Source: Catonia carolina (lineage: Eukaryota > Arthropoda > Insecta > Hemiptera > Achilidae). Taken from it: 64,000 nucleotides of DNA. Of this stretch, positions 1-11,790 are shown piece by piece (within the stretch, counting starts at the first letter, position 1; the number at the start of each line of letters is the position of its first letter). The position numbers and the translations under genes were made by a program. A model generated the notes under the pieces. The model was not told the origin of the DNA, searched no databases, and saw only the letters and a program-made list of their open reading frames with translations. The stretch covers positions 90,436,469 to 90,500,468 of the forward strand of contig JAQMRL010000003.1 in NCBI GenBank assembly GCA_035578175.1, in the 5' to 3' direction.

Positions 1-1589
1 CACATATCATGTTCAATGCCTCATCTGAAGTTTACAAGATGGATTTCAAAAAATACAATTTGTTAGATATATGAAGTAAATACATTAACAAGCTGTCTTG
101 TAATATTAAATTTATAGGTAAAGATATTAATTACTATTAATAGCTCATTTAAGTACAAATAAACTGTAGTAATAAAATTGAACTAAAAGAACGTTTAATT
201 AACGATGACAATGTAAGAGAAACTGTCTTCACCATGTGGCTGAGTGACAAAAATTCCGTAAAGAAACTGTCTGTTAGTGCCACTGTTACATAAAAATTCA
301 ATAAGAGATTGGAAAAAAGTAGAAAGAATAACAAGCAATAAAAGACCGATTGAGTAGGAGGTGAAAGAAAGGCTTATATATCAGATTTCCAAGTTTACTG
401 CCTCTTCTCAATTGCACTACTAGCAAGCGCAAACCGTAGCGGCATCAGAAGAAGAAGTAAAAGCTATTGTATCGTCACTTTTCCATTTCAATGGACGATA
501 AATGGAAGTCTATAGGTAAGGCTATATAAGAACCATAAGATATTTCATTTCTTTTACAACAATAACGTAAATTTTACTGTACTATAAATTATAACGTAAT
601 CATACTGCATCGTTATAAAATTTAATAATAATATGTTTTAAAAGAAAAATATTAAAGTTATACAGCATCATAAATATTCGAATACTTATATTTTTAGTCC
701 TATAGTTTAAATTAAAATATTAGTTCTAACAATGAGAGAAAATAACAATCATTCCTTTGTCAGTACTCATATTTTAATCGACGCGAATATTTTCCGCATT
801 TATCTAATTAGTTTTTGAACTTGAGACCTTCTTTTCATGTGCAAGTAAGCCCGTATGAATAAAATTTCATCTGAGCTATTGGTTACAATTGCTCAGCTTT
901 GTTATAAAAAATATAGTTTTGTTTTATATTTTCCAATAGTAAGCAGACATGCAGAGAGTAAGTGGAAATAAGAGACCCGGTTATTATTGCATTAAGTGGA
1001 TGGAGAATCTTGTTATAACATAAAAAAAATTACAAAGGTTCTTCTTAGAGTTCTGGATTATCAGTAACCATATGAAGTTCTTCATAAAAAAAAAATATTT
1101 AAAAATAATTAATGAACGATATTAACATGTTAATTATAATCCGAAACATTTTACAAAACAACAAAACAATAAAAAAAAAATTTAAATTAATGTCAATGTA
1201 ATTTGGTTAAAATCATCTCTTATAAAATTTAATTCATGAACATTCTATATGTAGGCCTACAACCCAGTTGTACCTCACATTAATCACCTCCATAAGCAAC
1301 AAAAACGTTTAATTATTTTTAACGAAATTTAAAAAATATCAAATTTTTAACGAAAAACATTTTATAAAAAACTAACAAACAAACACCAAACAATATAAAT
1401 AATAATAATAATAGTTCAACACATCGTTTTAAAACAACAAACCTCTCGCAAGGGATAAAAGAAAATTAAAAAAATGTATCCTGTGATAGCATCTCTCGAA
1501 CCAAAATAAAGAAACATAAATGCAAATTAAAACCGTTACGGGCAAAAAACGGGTTCATACCACACCAGAGAAGAAGAAAGCAAAAAACT
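1..1589. other. AT-rich DNA, no gene seen
   Basis: No coding region, RNA gene or recognisable transposon was found here. The short open frames have random-looking composition with no start context, splice sites or family motifs. Confidence 0.5.
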
Positions 1590-1692
1590 TAGGGTTTTAC
1601 CGCGTTAAAATTTTCAGACCCTAGCCGGGAACCAAACCGGTACCTTCCGCTTTGTAGGCTAGCGCGCTAGTCACTCCACCACGTAGGCGACC
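1590..1692 (-). repeat. tRNA-like SINE relic
   Basis: Read on the minus strand, this stretch has a box-B-like segment (GGTTTGGTTCCCGGCTAGG) after a tRNA-like head, followed by a tail that recurs at about 26845-26945. A GC-rich tRNA-like block in AT-rich DNA suggests a tRNA-derived SINE rather than a working tRNA gene, because the anticodon and acceptor stems do not pair convincingly. A shorter, weaker box-B-like piece lies at 1893-1925. Confidence 0.45.
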
Positions 1693-2659
1693 AAGTGAAT
1701 GATTTTAATCTTGTTTTTATACTTACTAATGTTTATAATTGTAAAAAAAATCTAAGTTAAAATTTATATAAATAAATATTAGTCAATTAGAAAATACAGA
1801 GTACAACGTGTAACAAAAGAGTCGGAGTTATGTTATGAATTTACTATTATTGTTACGTGTAACAAAAAAGTGGATTGTCATTTTTAAAGATTAATCCTAG
1901 CCAGGTATCGAACCTGATACCTTTAATCACTTTTCAATCTATTGTGCTTCCTTATTTAGGCTTTATGATTTAATTTACCTGTTATGCCTAAAAGAACTTG
2001 GAAAACGAAAAATATAATTGCGATACAAAATATTATGAAAATTCCTACTCAAATAATTTAAAACTTAATTTAATTAGTTGTGATTTGAAAGTTAACAAAT
2101 AAAAATAAAAAAATTAACATAGAAAAGAAAGAAGGGAACAAAATGACAGACTTTAGTAAGGTTAAGTGAGTTCAAAAATTAGGAATACATATTATTACAG
2201 CCAACATGACAAACGAGATCAATGAAAGGGAAAAATAGAAGAAATAAATTGAAGAAAATTTACGTAGCAGACTGTATAGTAACAGAAATCACGTCCTTAG
2301 CGATCCTGATTAGACTATTCACTTTAATGGTATTCAGTTGGCCAAACGGAGCGAGAGTGCAAAAGAAAAGCAATCGTAACTTTTCTTGTGGGCTTTGCTA
2401 AGCACATCTGTACAATAGGAAAGGAATGAAGGAAAAAAACCACCCTTTATATACTCACTCAATTTTACTTTCTCGCTCAAATTATAACTTCAGCTAAAAT
2501 AAAAAAGAAAAATGTATGCGGTATCGCTAAACGGTTTTTCCTTTGAAACTATAGTAAACTCTCGATTATGCGCGAGCGAATTATCCGCTTTGCGGGTTAA
2601 GAAACTGAAAATAGAAAGTAACTAAAATATGAAAAATAAAGGGATAAAAATAAAATATA
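1693..2659. other. AT-rich DNA, no gene seen
   Basis: Apart from the short box-B-like piece at about 1893-1925, nothing recognisable. No ORF, splice pair or inverted repeat stood out. Confidence 0.45.
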
Positions 2660-3460
2660 AAAAATCTGGTGTCTAACACTAGCACAATATTCTCTAGTCG
2701 ATGTTAATGATAATGGAAAACATACCCAATTTTTATTTACTACGAGTGGATGATGCTAAATAAAAATCAAACTGTGTTGATTTTTTTTGAAGAATATTTA
2801 TTGATGAGCATTATTATGTAAAATCACTAATTGACGCAAAACTAAGGGCTTTATAAAAAAGTTTTTAAATAAAAATTGTAGGTCATTTAATTTTCTATAA
2901 CTTTGTTTTTATACACTTCCATGCCCTAAAATGCATATTATGGTCGTAATCATGAAAAAACCTTTTTACATGAAGAGAAGAGCCCTCACCACTTTCAGCA
3001 CACAACCCGATTACTATATCTTGTAGAACATAAAAAAATGTAGTAGCCTACATGAGGCAATTAAAGCATGTTGAGAAATTTATAGAAAGTAAAATTCGGA
3101 AGAATAAACAACTTCCGGTTTGCTAATTTTGATGAACAATTATCATCATTCGGGTCCCCGAACATCATTATCATACTTAATATTTCAAATTTCAACCTTT
3201 ACGATATTTGTTCTTGAGTTATTTCGTGTGTGCACGCATATACCCACACATACACACACTCGTGCTCTCTCTCTTTCTCTCACGAACACACAGACAAGCG
3301 TACACACGCCAATCTGTAAAACTTGTTCAGTGGGGTTAGGAATCTTAAAATTTGTATATCCGGTAAAAAATCGACATGAAATTCTAAAAATCGTCACGAA
3401 AACTTGATTTTCCTTATCTATATACCCATTTGAGACAGATCAAGAGAAAGTTAAACTAAA
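2660..3460 (+). mobile_element. Helentron-like non-autonomous element, copy 1
   Basis: This is a diverged copy of a family repeated at 12536, 26350, 30648 and (inverted) 33441. It begins with the family start (AATCTGGTGT) and shares internal blocks such as AAAATCACTAATTGACGCAA and TATCTTGTAGAACATAAAAA. A CA/CT-rich microsatellite sits at about 3225-3320, where the inverted copy has a TGTGTGTG run. The 3' end is eroded: a trace of the terminal AGAGAAAGT remains near 3445. No protein is encoded; the open frames over the microsatellite are artefacts. Confidence 0.55.
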
Positions 3461-3589
3461 ATAAAACCATTCAGTTAAGTTCAAAATAAAAATATGATAC
3501 TTTAGACCTAGGGGCAACCTCAGAAACTTTTGGACAGACTATACATTTACGATTTTCCGCTGCCTAGGATTCCGTTAAACTACCTACTC

Positions 3590-4190
3590 TCTAAAAGTCG
3601 TCGTCGTCGTCGTCATGGATTAGGCTATTTTAGCTGTGAGCTAAGCCTGTTCCGGCGTCCATCTCCTCCTCGGTCTTCCAATACCTCTTCTACCCCTTGG
3701 TATATGATGTCATGCGTTCAAAGGAAGGCGGTCGTGCGGCATTCTGAAAAGATGTTCTGACCATTTGCCTTTGTATTGCTTGATTATGTCAGCTAGCGGT
3801 TGTGTTCCACATTCCTCCCTTATTACTTCATTCCTGAAGCGATCTTCTCTGGTGCATCCCTTTATATGTCTAAGAAATTTCATCTCTGCTGCTTGAATCT
3901 TGGATTCTTGTTTCTTAGACAGCACCCATGCTTCACTTCCATAAGCTAAGGTAGGTATCGCCATAACTCTATAAAATTTCATTAGCGTATCCTTCCTAGC
4001 TTTGTTCTTCAGGGACCTACTTATTGCCCCACATACCGAGCTGAACTTTGTTATTTTTTGCTGGACATCTTTATCCTGGTCGTATGTTATGTCACAACCA
4101 AGATATTTAAAATTGCTCACTTGGTCAAAAATAGTATTGTCAATCATTATCTTGGACCTTGTTGGCAAGGTCATTATCTTGACCTTGCTC
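3590..4190 (-). pseudogene. LINE reverse transcriptase C-terminal relic (family X)
   Basis: The minus strand encodes the C-terminal part of a non-LTR reverse transcriptase. Visible motifs are FKYLGCDITYD, KFYRVMAIPTLAYGSEAW and IQAAEMKFLRHIKGCTREDR. After a frameshift near 3710 the reading continues as GRRGIGRPRRRWTPEQA. The 5' part (endonuclease and RT core) is missing, as expected of a 5'-truncated LINE insertion. The copy ends in a (GAC)n run on its own strand (3598-3615). Related relics with the same PRGRRDVGRPRKRW-like ending lie at 9030-9590, 34735-34812 and 40890-41165. It cannot work. I cannot assign the clade firmly. Confidence 0.8.
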
Positions 4191-4824
4191 AGCGCAGCGC
4201 CCGTACCGCGGCCTGGGGACTTATCTATTACTGGCAAGCGTCAAAATAGAGCCTCGGATAAGGACTGGAATAATCGGATAACAAATGGCAAACTCTCTAA
4301 AAGTCACGGAAGGAAATCGTATCAAACAGGGAAAGTTTTCAGATGGTATCGGCGAATGGGTCGGTCTTTTGTGTAGCTATCCGATAACGCTAATTTAGTG
4401 ACATCAACGAACCAACAATTGTGCATGTGACTGATGAACTATAAATAATTAGTCTAATGAAAGGATTGGCTGAGGATTAAGAAAACAGCAAAGAAGGAGA
4501 GCCTATGAACCCGAAGATGACAAAAAAAAAACAGTGCTCTCAAACGTCAACTAAAAGTGCTGGAGTGTTAAGAACAGCAAGATTATCACTGGGGAGAAAA
4601 CTTATGTTCTATGTAAATTGCAATCAAAAATGAAAACCATAATTATTTAAAGTGTAAAAATGCAATTAATAGATTATTGTAAAATATGTAGTGTATTATT
4701 TTAATAAGGTGAATTATTGTTTTGAAGTAAAGTTTAATCATTTAATTTTCATGATTTATTAATGTTTAATGGTAATTTTTAAAGTTTTACTGAAAATTTA
4801 AACTGAATAAAATTTTATTATAAA
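4191..4824. other. No gene seen
   Basis: AT-rich DNA with scattered short open frames and no recognisable family. Confidence 0.45.
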
Positions 4825-5415
4825 TCTGTACCTGAGAATTAAAAGGTGTTAACTCCATTTTGGTGATTTTTCAGAAGACCCAATAAGTAGCAGTATTATC
4901 TTTTCACTATTGTAACAAAATTTCAGTAGATGTTAGAAACTTGAAATTTACATCCAGTTTCTACAGAAAATTCTTCTTATCTACAAATTTATTATTTCAT
5001 AACTTTGTCAACTTCTATACTCTTTTTCACCCAAACAGGACTTACTACCTTAACGGCTTTCTGTGTTTTGTCACTTTATTACTGTCTACATTAGTGTTAA
5101 ATCCAATGTACAATAAGTTGAAAAAAACTTAAGCGAAAGACCTAGTGCTAACACTACTTTTATAAAGAAGCATCACTTAATATACAACGTTTGAAAAAAA
5201 TTCAAAATTCACCAGTAGCCTACTGTTTAGTAGCAGTCGAATAAAACACCAAATTCAAGCAAAATTTACTTTTCAGTAAAAAACATTCAATAACGATTTT
5301 ACAAAAAATCTTGTATATCAATGACGCATTACTCATTAACTCATTTCTTTATGATTTTAAAGACAGTTTTAACTCAATTTTACCAAAATTAGAGTTAACA
5401 CTCATTACGTGTAGC
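4825..5415 (+). mobile_element. MITE family A, copy 1
   Basis: About 590 bp that recurs as its reverse complement at 29187-29787, with long shared blocks (for example ATACTGCTACTTATTGG on the opposite strand there and a matching stretch here). The two ends are inverted repeats around GTGTTAACTCCAATTTTGG, and the outer end reads CTGTACCTGAGAA. No transposase is encoded, so it is a non-autonomous DNA element. A clean target duplication could not be fixed because the ends have diverged, so the superfamily is unknown. Confidence 0.7.
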
Positions 5416-6252
5416 AAATTAGAATACTGGATTTTTTTAAATTGAAGGAACAGGTGTACCAACACCAATCACATCAAATAAAAAATATGTTACAGCAAGT
5501 AAATTGTACCTAAATCATATATGTGTGTGATATAATGATATTTTATGCTTGTTTCCTTGTCTATGATGAAAAATATATAAATTATGTAGATATTTTTAAT
5601 GACTATTTAAATATTTTATATATCTTTAAAACATGATGAACAGTAAATCCAAAGTTTTAAAAATTAAATTAAAAAAAAATAGTGTAAACCAACTGTGTTT
5701 GAATTCGGCTTCATGTTCAAAAAGGTTAAATAAAATAGTGCGGTTAAATTTCAACAAATGAGATTATAATATAAATAATATTAAATATAAATGCGCGAGT
5801 GAAGGAACAATGGAACATCGAAGGTTAATGGAGTTGTTGAATATATAAATCAACGAAAGCATTTTTATTTGAGAATGGTCTCAGATCATCAAGAAAAGTA
5901 CATGAACTAAGAACCGTCAACAAGACAACAATACCGACGATCAAAAGTGAACAGCATGGACAATCATGTGGTAAAACCTTTTAATTTTAAAATAAATGAT
6001 AAATAAACTTTATTTCTGTTAAATTAATATTACTTAAAAAAAGGAAAAAAATCAAATCATAAATCATTTAAAAAATATATTTAATGTATTACTAAGTAAA
6101 CTCACATTTTTGTATCTTAGTCTAAATTCTATATGACTAAATTTTGTTTTTCTCAGCATAACCTTAAAATTCTGTGTTTTTTATTTAACTCCATTTTTGG
6201 CTAGCTAAAATTTAGGGCAGTTAATTATTTGGAACCGGGCACATTACATTTT
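5416..6252. other. AT-rich DNA; may hold an eroded LTR
   Basis: No gene seen. The stretch ends with CACATTACATT directly before a tRNA-Lys primer-binding site, so its right part could be the end of a 5' LTR. I could not define the left end of such an LTR. Confidence 0.35.
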
Positions 6253-6270
6253 GGCGCCCAACGTGGGGCA
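6253..6270 (+). other. Primer-binding site (tRNA-Lys) of an LTR retroelement
   Basis: TGGCGCCCAACGTGGGGC is 18 bases complementary to the 3' end of eukaryotic tRNA-Lys(CUU) including CCA, from my knowledge of that tRNA. Gypsy-type elements prime from tRNA-Lys at such sites immediately after the 5' LTR. No gag or pol frame follows within the next kilobase, so this is a 5' leader remnant of a deleted element. Confidence 0.65.
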
Positions 6271-6340
6271 CCTTACATGTGGTAAAAAAATAAAACAAGA
6301 TGTTTGAAATAAGCTATCTTTTTATTACGACTTGCCATAT

Positions 6341-6365
6341 GTATTGGCAGATTATCTGCCAATAC
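6341..6365. repeat. Perfect 25-bp palindrome
   Basis: Arms of 12 bases (GTATTGGCAGAT and its complement) flank a single central base, about 70 bases after the primer-binding site. It could be a leader hairpin of the same retroelement remnant; no other function is evident. Confidence 0.6.
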
Positions 6366-6836
6366 TGTGCCAGTCATTACCGCGGGCAACTGAGAGTTAA
6401 CTGTACTTCATATGGTAAGTTCCAATAAGAAAAACGAATAATAACAATAACAATGAAAAGAGTAAATACAATGGTTGAAAACAAAATCTTTGCTTTAAAA
6501 CAAGGGGAGAAAGATCATTATTTCCTATGAGAGTCGTGTAGATTTTCTTATATTTTCTGTACAGCAATACGACCCTACTGATAAGAAATAGAGTGGTCTC
6601 ATATGAACTACTTAAGTGCACCATTAAGATAATACTGCATATGAGCCATGAAAAATATATCTAAATTTTCCCGTTCACTACATGGTATTAAAAAAATAAG
6701 AAATGGTGTAAATGCTTTCACCATATTGTTCCATCTGTTTCAGTATGAGTAGAAATATATACTTTAACATACTAGCTTACAACTTTAGAAAAACACCACT
6801 AGTTTAAACAACTAAAACTTCTCACTGTTTTTAAGA

Positions 6837-7505
6837 TAAGAGGCGTGGCTATTGAATAATGAGACTGACGTTGCAAAACATTTTATTTTAATTTTATACA
6901 TAATCGTTCTAGTGTAATCAATATACACTCCTTCTCTATCCCTACAACGCTCCATGCAAATTTTACATTTTTGGAAACAGTGTTGAAAGTCATCTTCTGC
7001 CAGCTCCATTAGGACACGTGCCGCTTTCTCTTTTATAGCTTCCACAAACTCAGATCTTGTCCATTTTAATGCAGATTTCACCATAGGGAACAGGTAGAAG
7101 TCACATGATGCAAGATATGGTGAATAAGGTGGATGTTTTAACACTGAGAGCTATACTTGGCTAGGAACATCTTGACAGATAACGCGGAATGAGCTGGCAC
7201 ATTGTCGTGGTCGAGAACCCATGATTTGTCCTTACTCATTTCGGGGCGTTTTTTCCTTACTCTTTGACGTAGTTTAGAAAGTACCTCAAGGTAGAAATAT
7301 TGTTTGATTGTTTGGCCTTCAGGAACCCAGTGAAGGTACACAATCCCGTGGATATAAAAAAAACAATCATCATTGTTTTAAATTTTGAGTTGCTCATTCG
7401 AGCTTTTTTGGCTCTCGGTGAAGTTCGGCTCTTCCAGTGCATGGATTGGCGCTATGTTTCCGGATCATAAGTAAAAAACCACGTTTCATCACATGTTTTT
7501 ATCTT
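6837..7505 (-). pseudogene. Mariner transposase relic, minus copy
   Basis: Read on the minus strand in three frames, this gives the C-terminal two thirds of a mariner (D,D34D) transposase. DETWFFTYDPET lies near 7490, DHDNVPAHSALSVKMFLAKY near 7200, and PPYSPYLASCDFYLFP near 7110, so all three catalytic aspartates can be seen, but frameshifts near 7340 and 7140 separate them. The end EDDFQHCFQKCKICMERCRDREG is followed by a terminal repeat GGTGTGGCTATT-type sequence at 6837-6870 with a flanking TA. The 5' third (helix-turn-helix region) is absent. A second, opposite copy starts about 25 bases beyond the break. Confidence 0.85.
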
Positions 7506-7529
7506 CTACCTAATCCCTAAGGTAAAATA

Positions 7530-7765
7530 AGCATTAAAAGGGACAAGATTTGAGTCTGTGGAAGCTGTAAAAGAGAAAGCGGCACGTGTCCTGAAGGAGC
7601 TGACAGAAGATGACTTCCAGCACTGTTTCCGACAATGGAAAATTCGCATGGAGCGTTGAAGGGATAAAGAAGGAGTGCTTATTAAAGGTGACAATAAGTG
7701 ATTTTGTATAAAATTAAAATTAAATTTTTTACGTCAAACTCATTATTTAATAGCCACACCTCGTA
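7530..7765 (+). pseudogene. Mariner transposase relic, plus copy (3' end)
   Basis: The plus strand encodes the mariner C-terminus (ALKGTRFESVEAVKEKAARV, then LTEDDFQHCFRQWKIRMER and a stop) followed by the 3' terminal repeat TTTAATAGCCACACCTCGTA. It belongs to the same family as the minus copy at 6837-7505 but lacks the catalytic core. The two copies face away from each other, forming an inverted pair. It is not functional. Confidence 0.85.
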
Positions 7766-8885
7766 GTTTTACCTTCTATAGAGATCGTAAAGTGAGTGAA
7801 AATATTAAATATTTTACCCAAGAAAATTAATCTTCTTTACCGATTCGTCTGAATTAGAATATATTTCAGCTAACTGAAAAAAATTATTTATTTAGAATAG
7901 GTACTATTTAAGGTTTCATCAACATCTTTGTCTTTAGCGACTATTTCAGGTTACGTAACAGTGGGTTTCCTTCATTATTCGTTAATTCAAACTTAAAATT
8001 ACCCAAAGCTGTCGTGAAAAACATTTAAGAGTCAATCTCTCTTATTAATTCAATATTTTTATTTTTACTTTCGAATTTAGAACTATACACTACAGTACAA
8101 TCACTAGAATGAATGAAAGTAATTAGACGTGGAAGGAGGGGTCACACCAACGGCCTTTCCACCAGGATGATGAAGTAACTATGATGAAGGTTAACTTGAT
8201 GAGTAATAGCCAGTAGCAACGCTATCGAAGAAGTTGAGAAACATGATGGTGATTATAATGAAAATGAAGTACAATATTTAATAAACTTTAGATATTATAA
8301 TATTTTGAATAAAATGTAAAGGATGTGAAGTCTCTCAGAAATTTTCCAATACGTTACAACCAACAGCCAGTGTATGTTTACAGTAGGAATTGAATTTCTG
8401 TGTTGGTTTATTTCGTGGTAGGGGAAGAAGAACGTTTTGTTGGATGGCAAGGGGAGGGGTAAATGTGTAAAAGGGGGAGTGTTGATGCATATGGTGGTAT
8501 ATCATGTATACCACTTTACAAGTCCCAGCAGGGATAGAATCAGGAGTGTTGTGACTGACTAGAATAAACGAGTAGCACTGTGTTAGAAAAGCTTATCACC
8601 GTCTATATAACACGTTTAACAGTTGTACTGACCCGACGTAATCGAACAAGTGAGTGCAGAAAAAACAAAAAAGTTCTCATCAAAATTTTTGTCATAAAAA
8701 ACACATCGTTTGCTCAGAAAGTCAAATTCATTTTTAATCTACAAAGAAACTTCTTGAATTAGATATTAAATTGTACAATTGGTACCCAAAGTTATTAAAA
8801 CTTAATTTGACCGAGTTTACCCTCTACCTTTCCCAGCATGATACTCAAAATTCTAAAATGTGGCTAATGGGAGGAAAAATGAGTT
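7766..8885. other. No gene seen
   Basis: AT-rich with a slightly G-rich patch (8430-8480) and a small hairpin GTGGTATA/TATACCAC near 8494-8513. No family recognised. Confidence 0.45.
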
Positions 8886-9800
8886 AAACAATATATATTA
8901 TCAATTCCACACCTTCCCGAAGAGCTCTTTTTTCGAAAATCTGCAAGAATGTTCACAAGTAATCTCTATGAAGAATTTAGCTAAAAAGAAGCTAAATTTA
9001 TTAGCTTAAATGGAGTTAATTATCAATATCTTCTTCTTCTTCTTCTTCTTCCTTCAAGGTTTAGGCAGTCGCCTGTTCCGAACTCACAAACTTGAAACTC
9101 CCAGCTCACATCCATGCCTTGCGAGGTCGTCCCACATCTCTCCGTCCAACCGGTGCATAACGGTGTACTTGGAGAGGTATTCTGTTATTCGGCATTCTGT
9201 CCAGGTGTCCCCTCCATCGCCCGTGATACCCCTCAATCTTCTCATTCAGGCAGTAGACTTGGAGCTCCTTTCTTATATCGGCATTCCGCACTTTATCCAA
9301 CCGTGAGCATCCCTTAACTCGTCGCAGGAATCTCATCTCCGCTGCTTGGATCCTTTGAACATTTCTCTTCGTGGGCACCCACGCTTCACTCCCATACATT
9401 ATTATGGGAGTTGCCATTACCTTGTAAAACTTCATAATTGTGTCAGGTCTGGCCCTGTTATGCAATGTTCTATTGATTGTGCCACAAATCCTTTGGAACT
9501 TACTGATCTTCCGCTCGATGTCTAATACCAAGTCTACTCCTACGTCACATCCCAAGTAACTAAAATTGGACACCTGCTGTTGGACGATCGCAATAAACAA
9601 CGTAATAAACAATATATATTATTAATTCCACACCTTCCCGAACAGCTCTTTTTTTGAAAACCCGTAAGAATGTTCTCAAGTAATCTCTATGAAAAATTTA
9701 GCTAAAAAAGAGCTAAATTTGTTAGCTTAAATGGAGTTAATAAACAATATATAGTATTAATTCTTTACCTTCCCGAATAGCTGCAGTTTTGAAAACCAGC
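8886..9800 (+). repeat. ~135-bp tandem repeat split by a LINE relic
   Basis: A unit beginning AAACAATATATATTAT and ending TTAGCTTAAATGGAGTTAA occurs at 8886-9019, again at 9607-9740, and in part at 9742-9800. The last two are directly adjacent (period 135). The LINE relic 9030-9590 lies between the first and second units, so the LINE inserted into a pre-existing tandem array. No coding content in the unit. Confidence 0.75.
9030..9590 (-). pseudogene. LINE reverse transcriptase C-terminal relic (family X)
   Basis: The minus strand encodes VSNFSYLGCDVGVD, KFYKVMATPIIMYGSEAW, IQAAEMRFLRRVKGCSR and ends GRRDVGRPRKAWM, the C-terminal region of a non-LTR reverse transcriptase. It is colinear with the relic at 3590-4190 but diverged, so these are separate old insertions of one family. 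The 3' end carries a (GAA)n run on its own strand (9035-9054), where the other copy has (GAC)n. The RT core and endonuclease are missing. Confidence 0.8.
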
Positions 9801-9873
9801 CAGTGATTATGGATAAAATAAAAATACAATTTTTTACAACGTCAGTCTCGTTATTTAATAGCCACACCTCGTA
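9793..9873 (+). mobile_element. Mariner 3' terminal fragment
   Basis: GTGATTATGGATAAAATAAA followed by TTTAATAGCCACACCTCGTA matches the 3' ends of the mariner relics at 6837 and 7765, including the flanking TA. Only the last ~80 bases remain. Confidence 0.7.
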
Positions 9874-11219
9874 TATACAACAATAACATCTACCACATAC
9901 AACGCATTGCAGACTGATGTTTTCAGGTTAGCTAATATTATCAGGTTAGCACTGACCTCCACCACTCGCTGAGGCAACCGAGGGCGCTATTACCAAAATA
10001 AACCTTCTGCGCACTTCAGAAAACCAGCAAGCTTATTTGGCGTCCGCTCTAAATTCCTTCAGCGTGAGTGTTTGTTGTAGTGTCTAAGTTCTAGTTCAAT
10101 ATCATCTTAAATATTACGTTGATTTCTAGTAAATATAATTATTTATTTTCCGAGTAGTTTAGTTTTTAGTGTCGCGAATAAAATATATTTTCCGAACCTT
10201 AGTTTAAATTTTCAATCAGACTGTAGCGCGTCACAGTATTTCCACCTCTTTCTAAATAGCTCTTTCTCATACAGCCGGTGTGTGCATCTCAAAGGCTATG
10301 TGGTTTGAGTAGGGTTTACAATAAATAAAATGTATTATATTTTTATAATCAGTTGCTATTTAAGTACCAATAAAAAACTACTTTAGGCCTATTGTGACTG
10401 CTCTATGACATAATATTATACTTCATTTAATTTCAGTAAATTTTACCAAATCACAAAATATCATTAATAGCCTACGTTTTGATGTTGACATGGCAAAGAA
10501 TTAAGGTAGGCCTTTTACGCATCAACAAAATATGAAATTTTTATTTCTCTAAACGTTCCCTCTGTTATTTTTGTTTCATCAAGCAAAATTAAAGAAATTC
10601 CTTTGGTTCTTTGATATAAAATAGGTTTTCTCTTTGCATATGGTTTTTCTGTTAATCATGTTCTCTTAGAATCTGTTTATGATATACATTTTTATTTTAC
10701 TGCTTCACTGCTTTTTGTGTTCACAAGATATTGGATGTTTTGTGGTGAAAGAAATTAAATATTTATTCACAGAGATTTCAGTGTTTATTTCCTCGTTCTC
10801 AGATAACATTATATTTTTGGTGTACGTAAACATGTGTAAAATATTTTAAGTTACTTTTTATTTACAATTCTAACAGCTTCTTGTAGTGTGAACTTCGTAA
10901 GTTCTTTTTAGAATTTCGGGTTGAACTTTATAAACGTCATTTTTTATAAATTATGTAAGCCTAATGCAAATAAATCTGATTTTGCTAAATGTTATGATAT
11001 TTAATGAAAAATAATATCAGATATTTTCATGATTTTCCTTAACATCATACTACGAGTTGAGAAACAAAAATAATTAAGGTTAGGTAAAGATAAATAGAGT
11101 TGTGGTCAAATATTTGTATGCCGAATTTCATCTACGGAGATCTTATTAAATTACACAGCAATTGTCTCTGTATTTTCGTAACTTGGTACAAAGAGCTTAT
11201 TATGAAAAAAATCAGCCTT
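9874..11219. other. No gene recognised
   Basis: The part 9955-10300 is less AT-rich than its surroundings and contains AATAAA-like signals, so an old LTR fragment is possible, but no ends or duplications were found. The rest is featureless AT-rich DNA. Confidence 0.4.
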
Positions 11220-11790
11220 TACTTTATAATAATCCCTTTCATGAGACGACCATCTCACAGCCGGTGGCAAGTTTTAAAAAAGGCTTGCTGGCTTATGGTA
11301 AAAACCATTAGTGATTTTTGTGTCTACTTTAAGAGGAATCGAATGGCACTATTTTTGTTTCCGAATTCCGACTTTGATTTCGTGACTTCCGGTTTTGGGC
11401 GTGTTCCAGTCAAAACGGGAACGGAATCCCAATGATTTCTGTACCTTCTCTTTAAGAGGAATCGAATAAAACTATTTGTGTTTCCAAATACGAACTTTGA
11501 TTTCGATACTTCCGGTCGAAACCCAATGATTTCTCTATACGTTTTAAGAGAATTCGATTCACACTATTTTTGTTTCCAAATTCCGACTCTGATAATTTGA
11601 CTTCCGGTTTTGGACCACTTCTGGTTTAAACCAGAACTTTACACCCAATTCAGGTCCACTAACGTTTGTGTACATTACGAACCCGAAAACCGTTTGTTGC
11701 TAACTCTCGAATTTCTGACATCTGGGTGTGACGGATGGACGGACAAAGGAAAATGAAAGATGACAATTTAAGAAATTCCCACTAAAAATA
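11220..11790 (+). mobile_element. Dispersed element B with internal subrepeats, copy 1
   Basis: This matches 30803-31418. Inside, a ~105-bp unit recurs about three times: TTTAAGAGGAATCGAAT, then TTCCGACTTTGATTT, then GACTTCCGGTTTTGG. The left end has CCGGTGGCAAGTTTTAAA, whose better-preserved partner in copy 2 is inverted at the far end (TTGCCACC). No transposase is encoded. It is a non-autonomous DNA element of unknown superfamily. Confidence 0.6.

Noticed and set aside
3120..3407. 95-aa plus-strand and 70-aa minus-strand frames
   Set aside because: They are read through a CA/CT microsatellite inside a Helentron-like copy; no protein motif.
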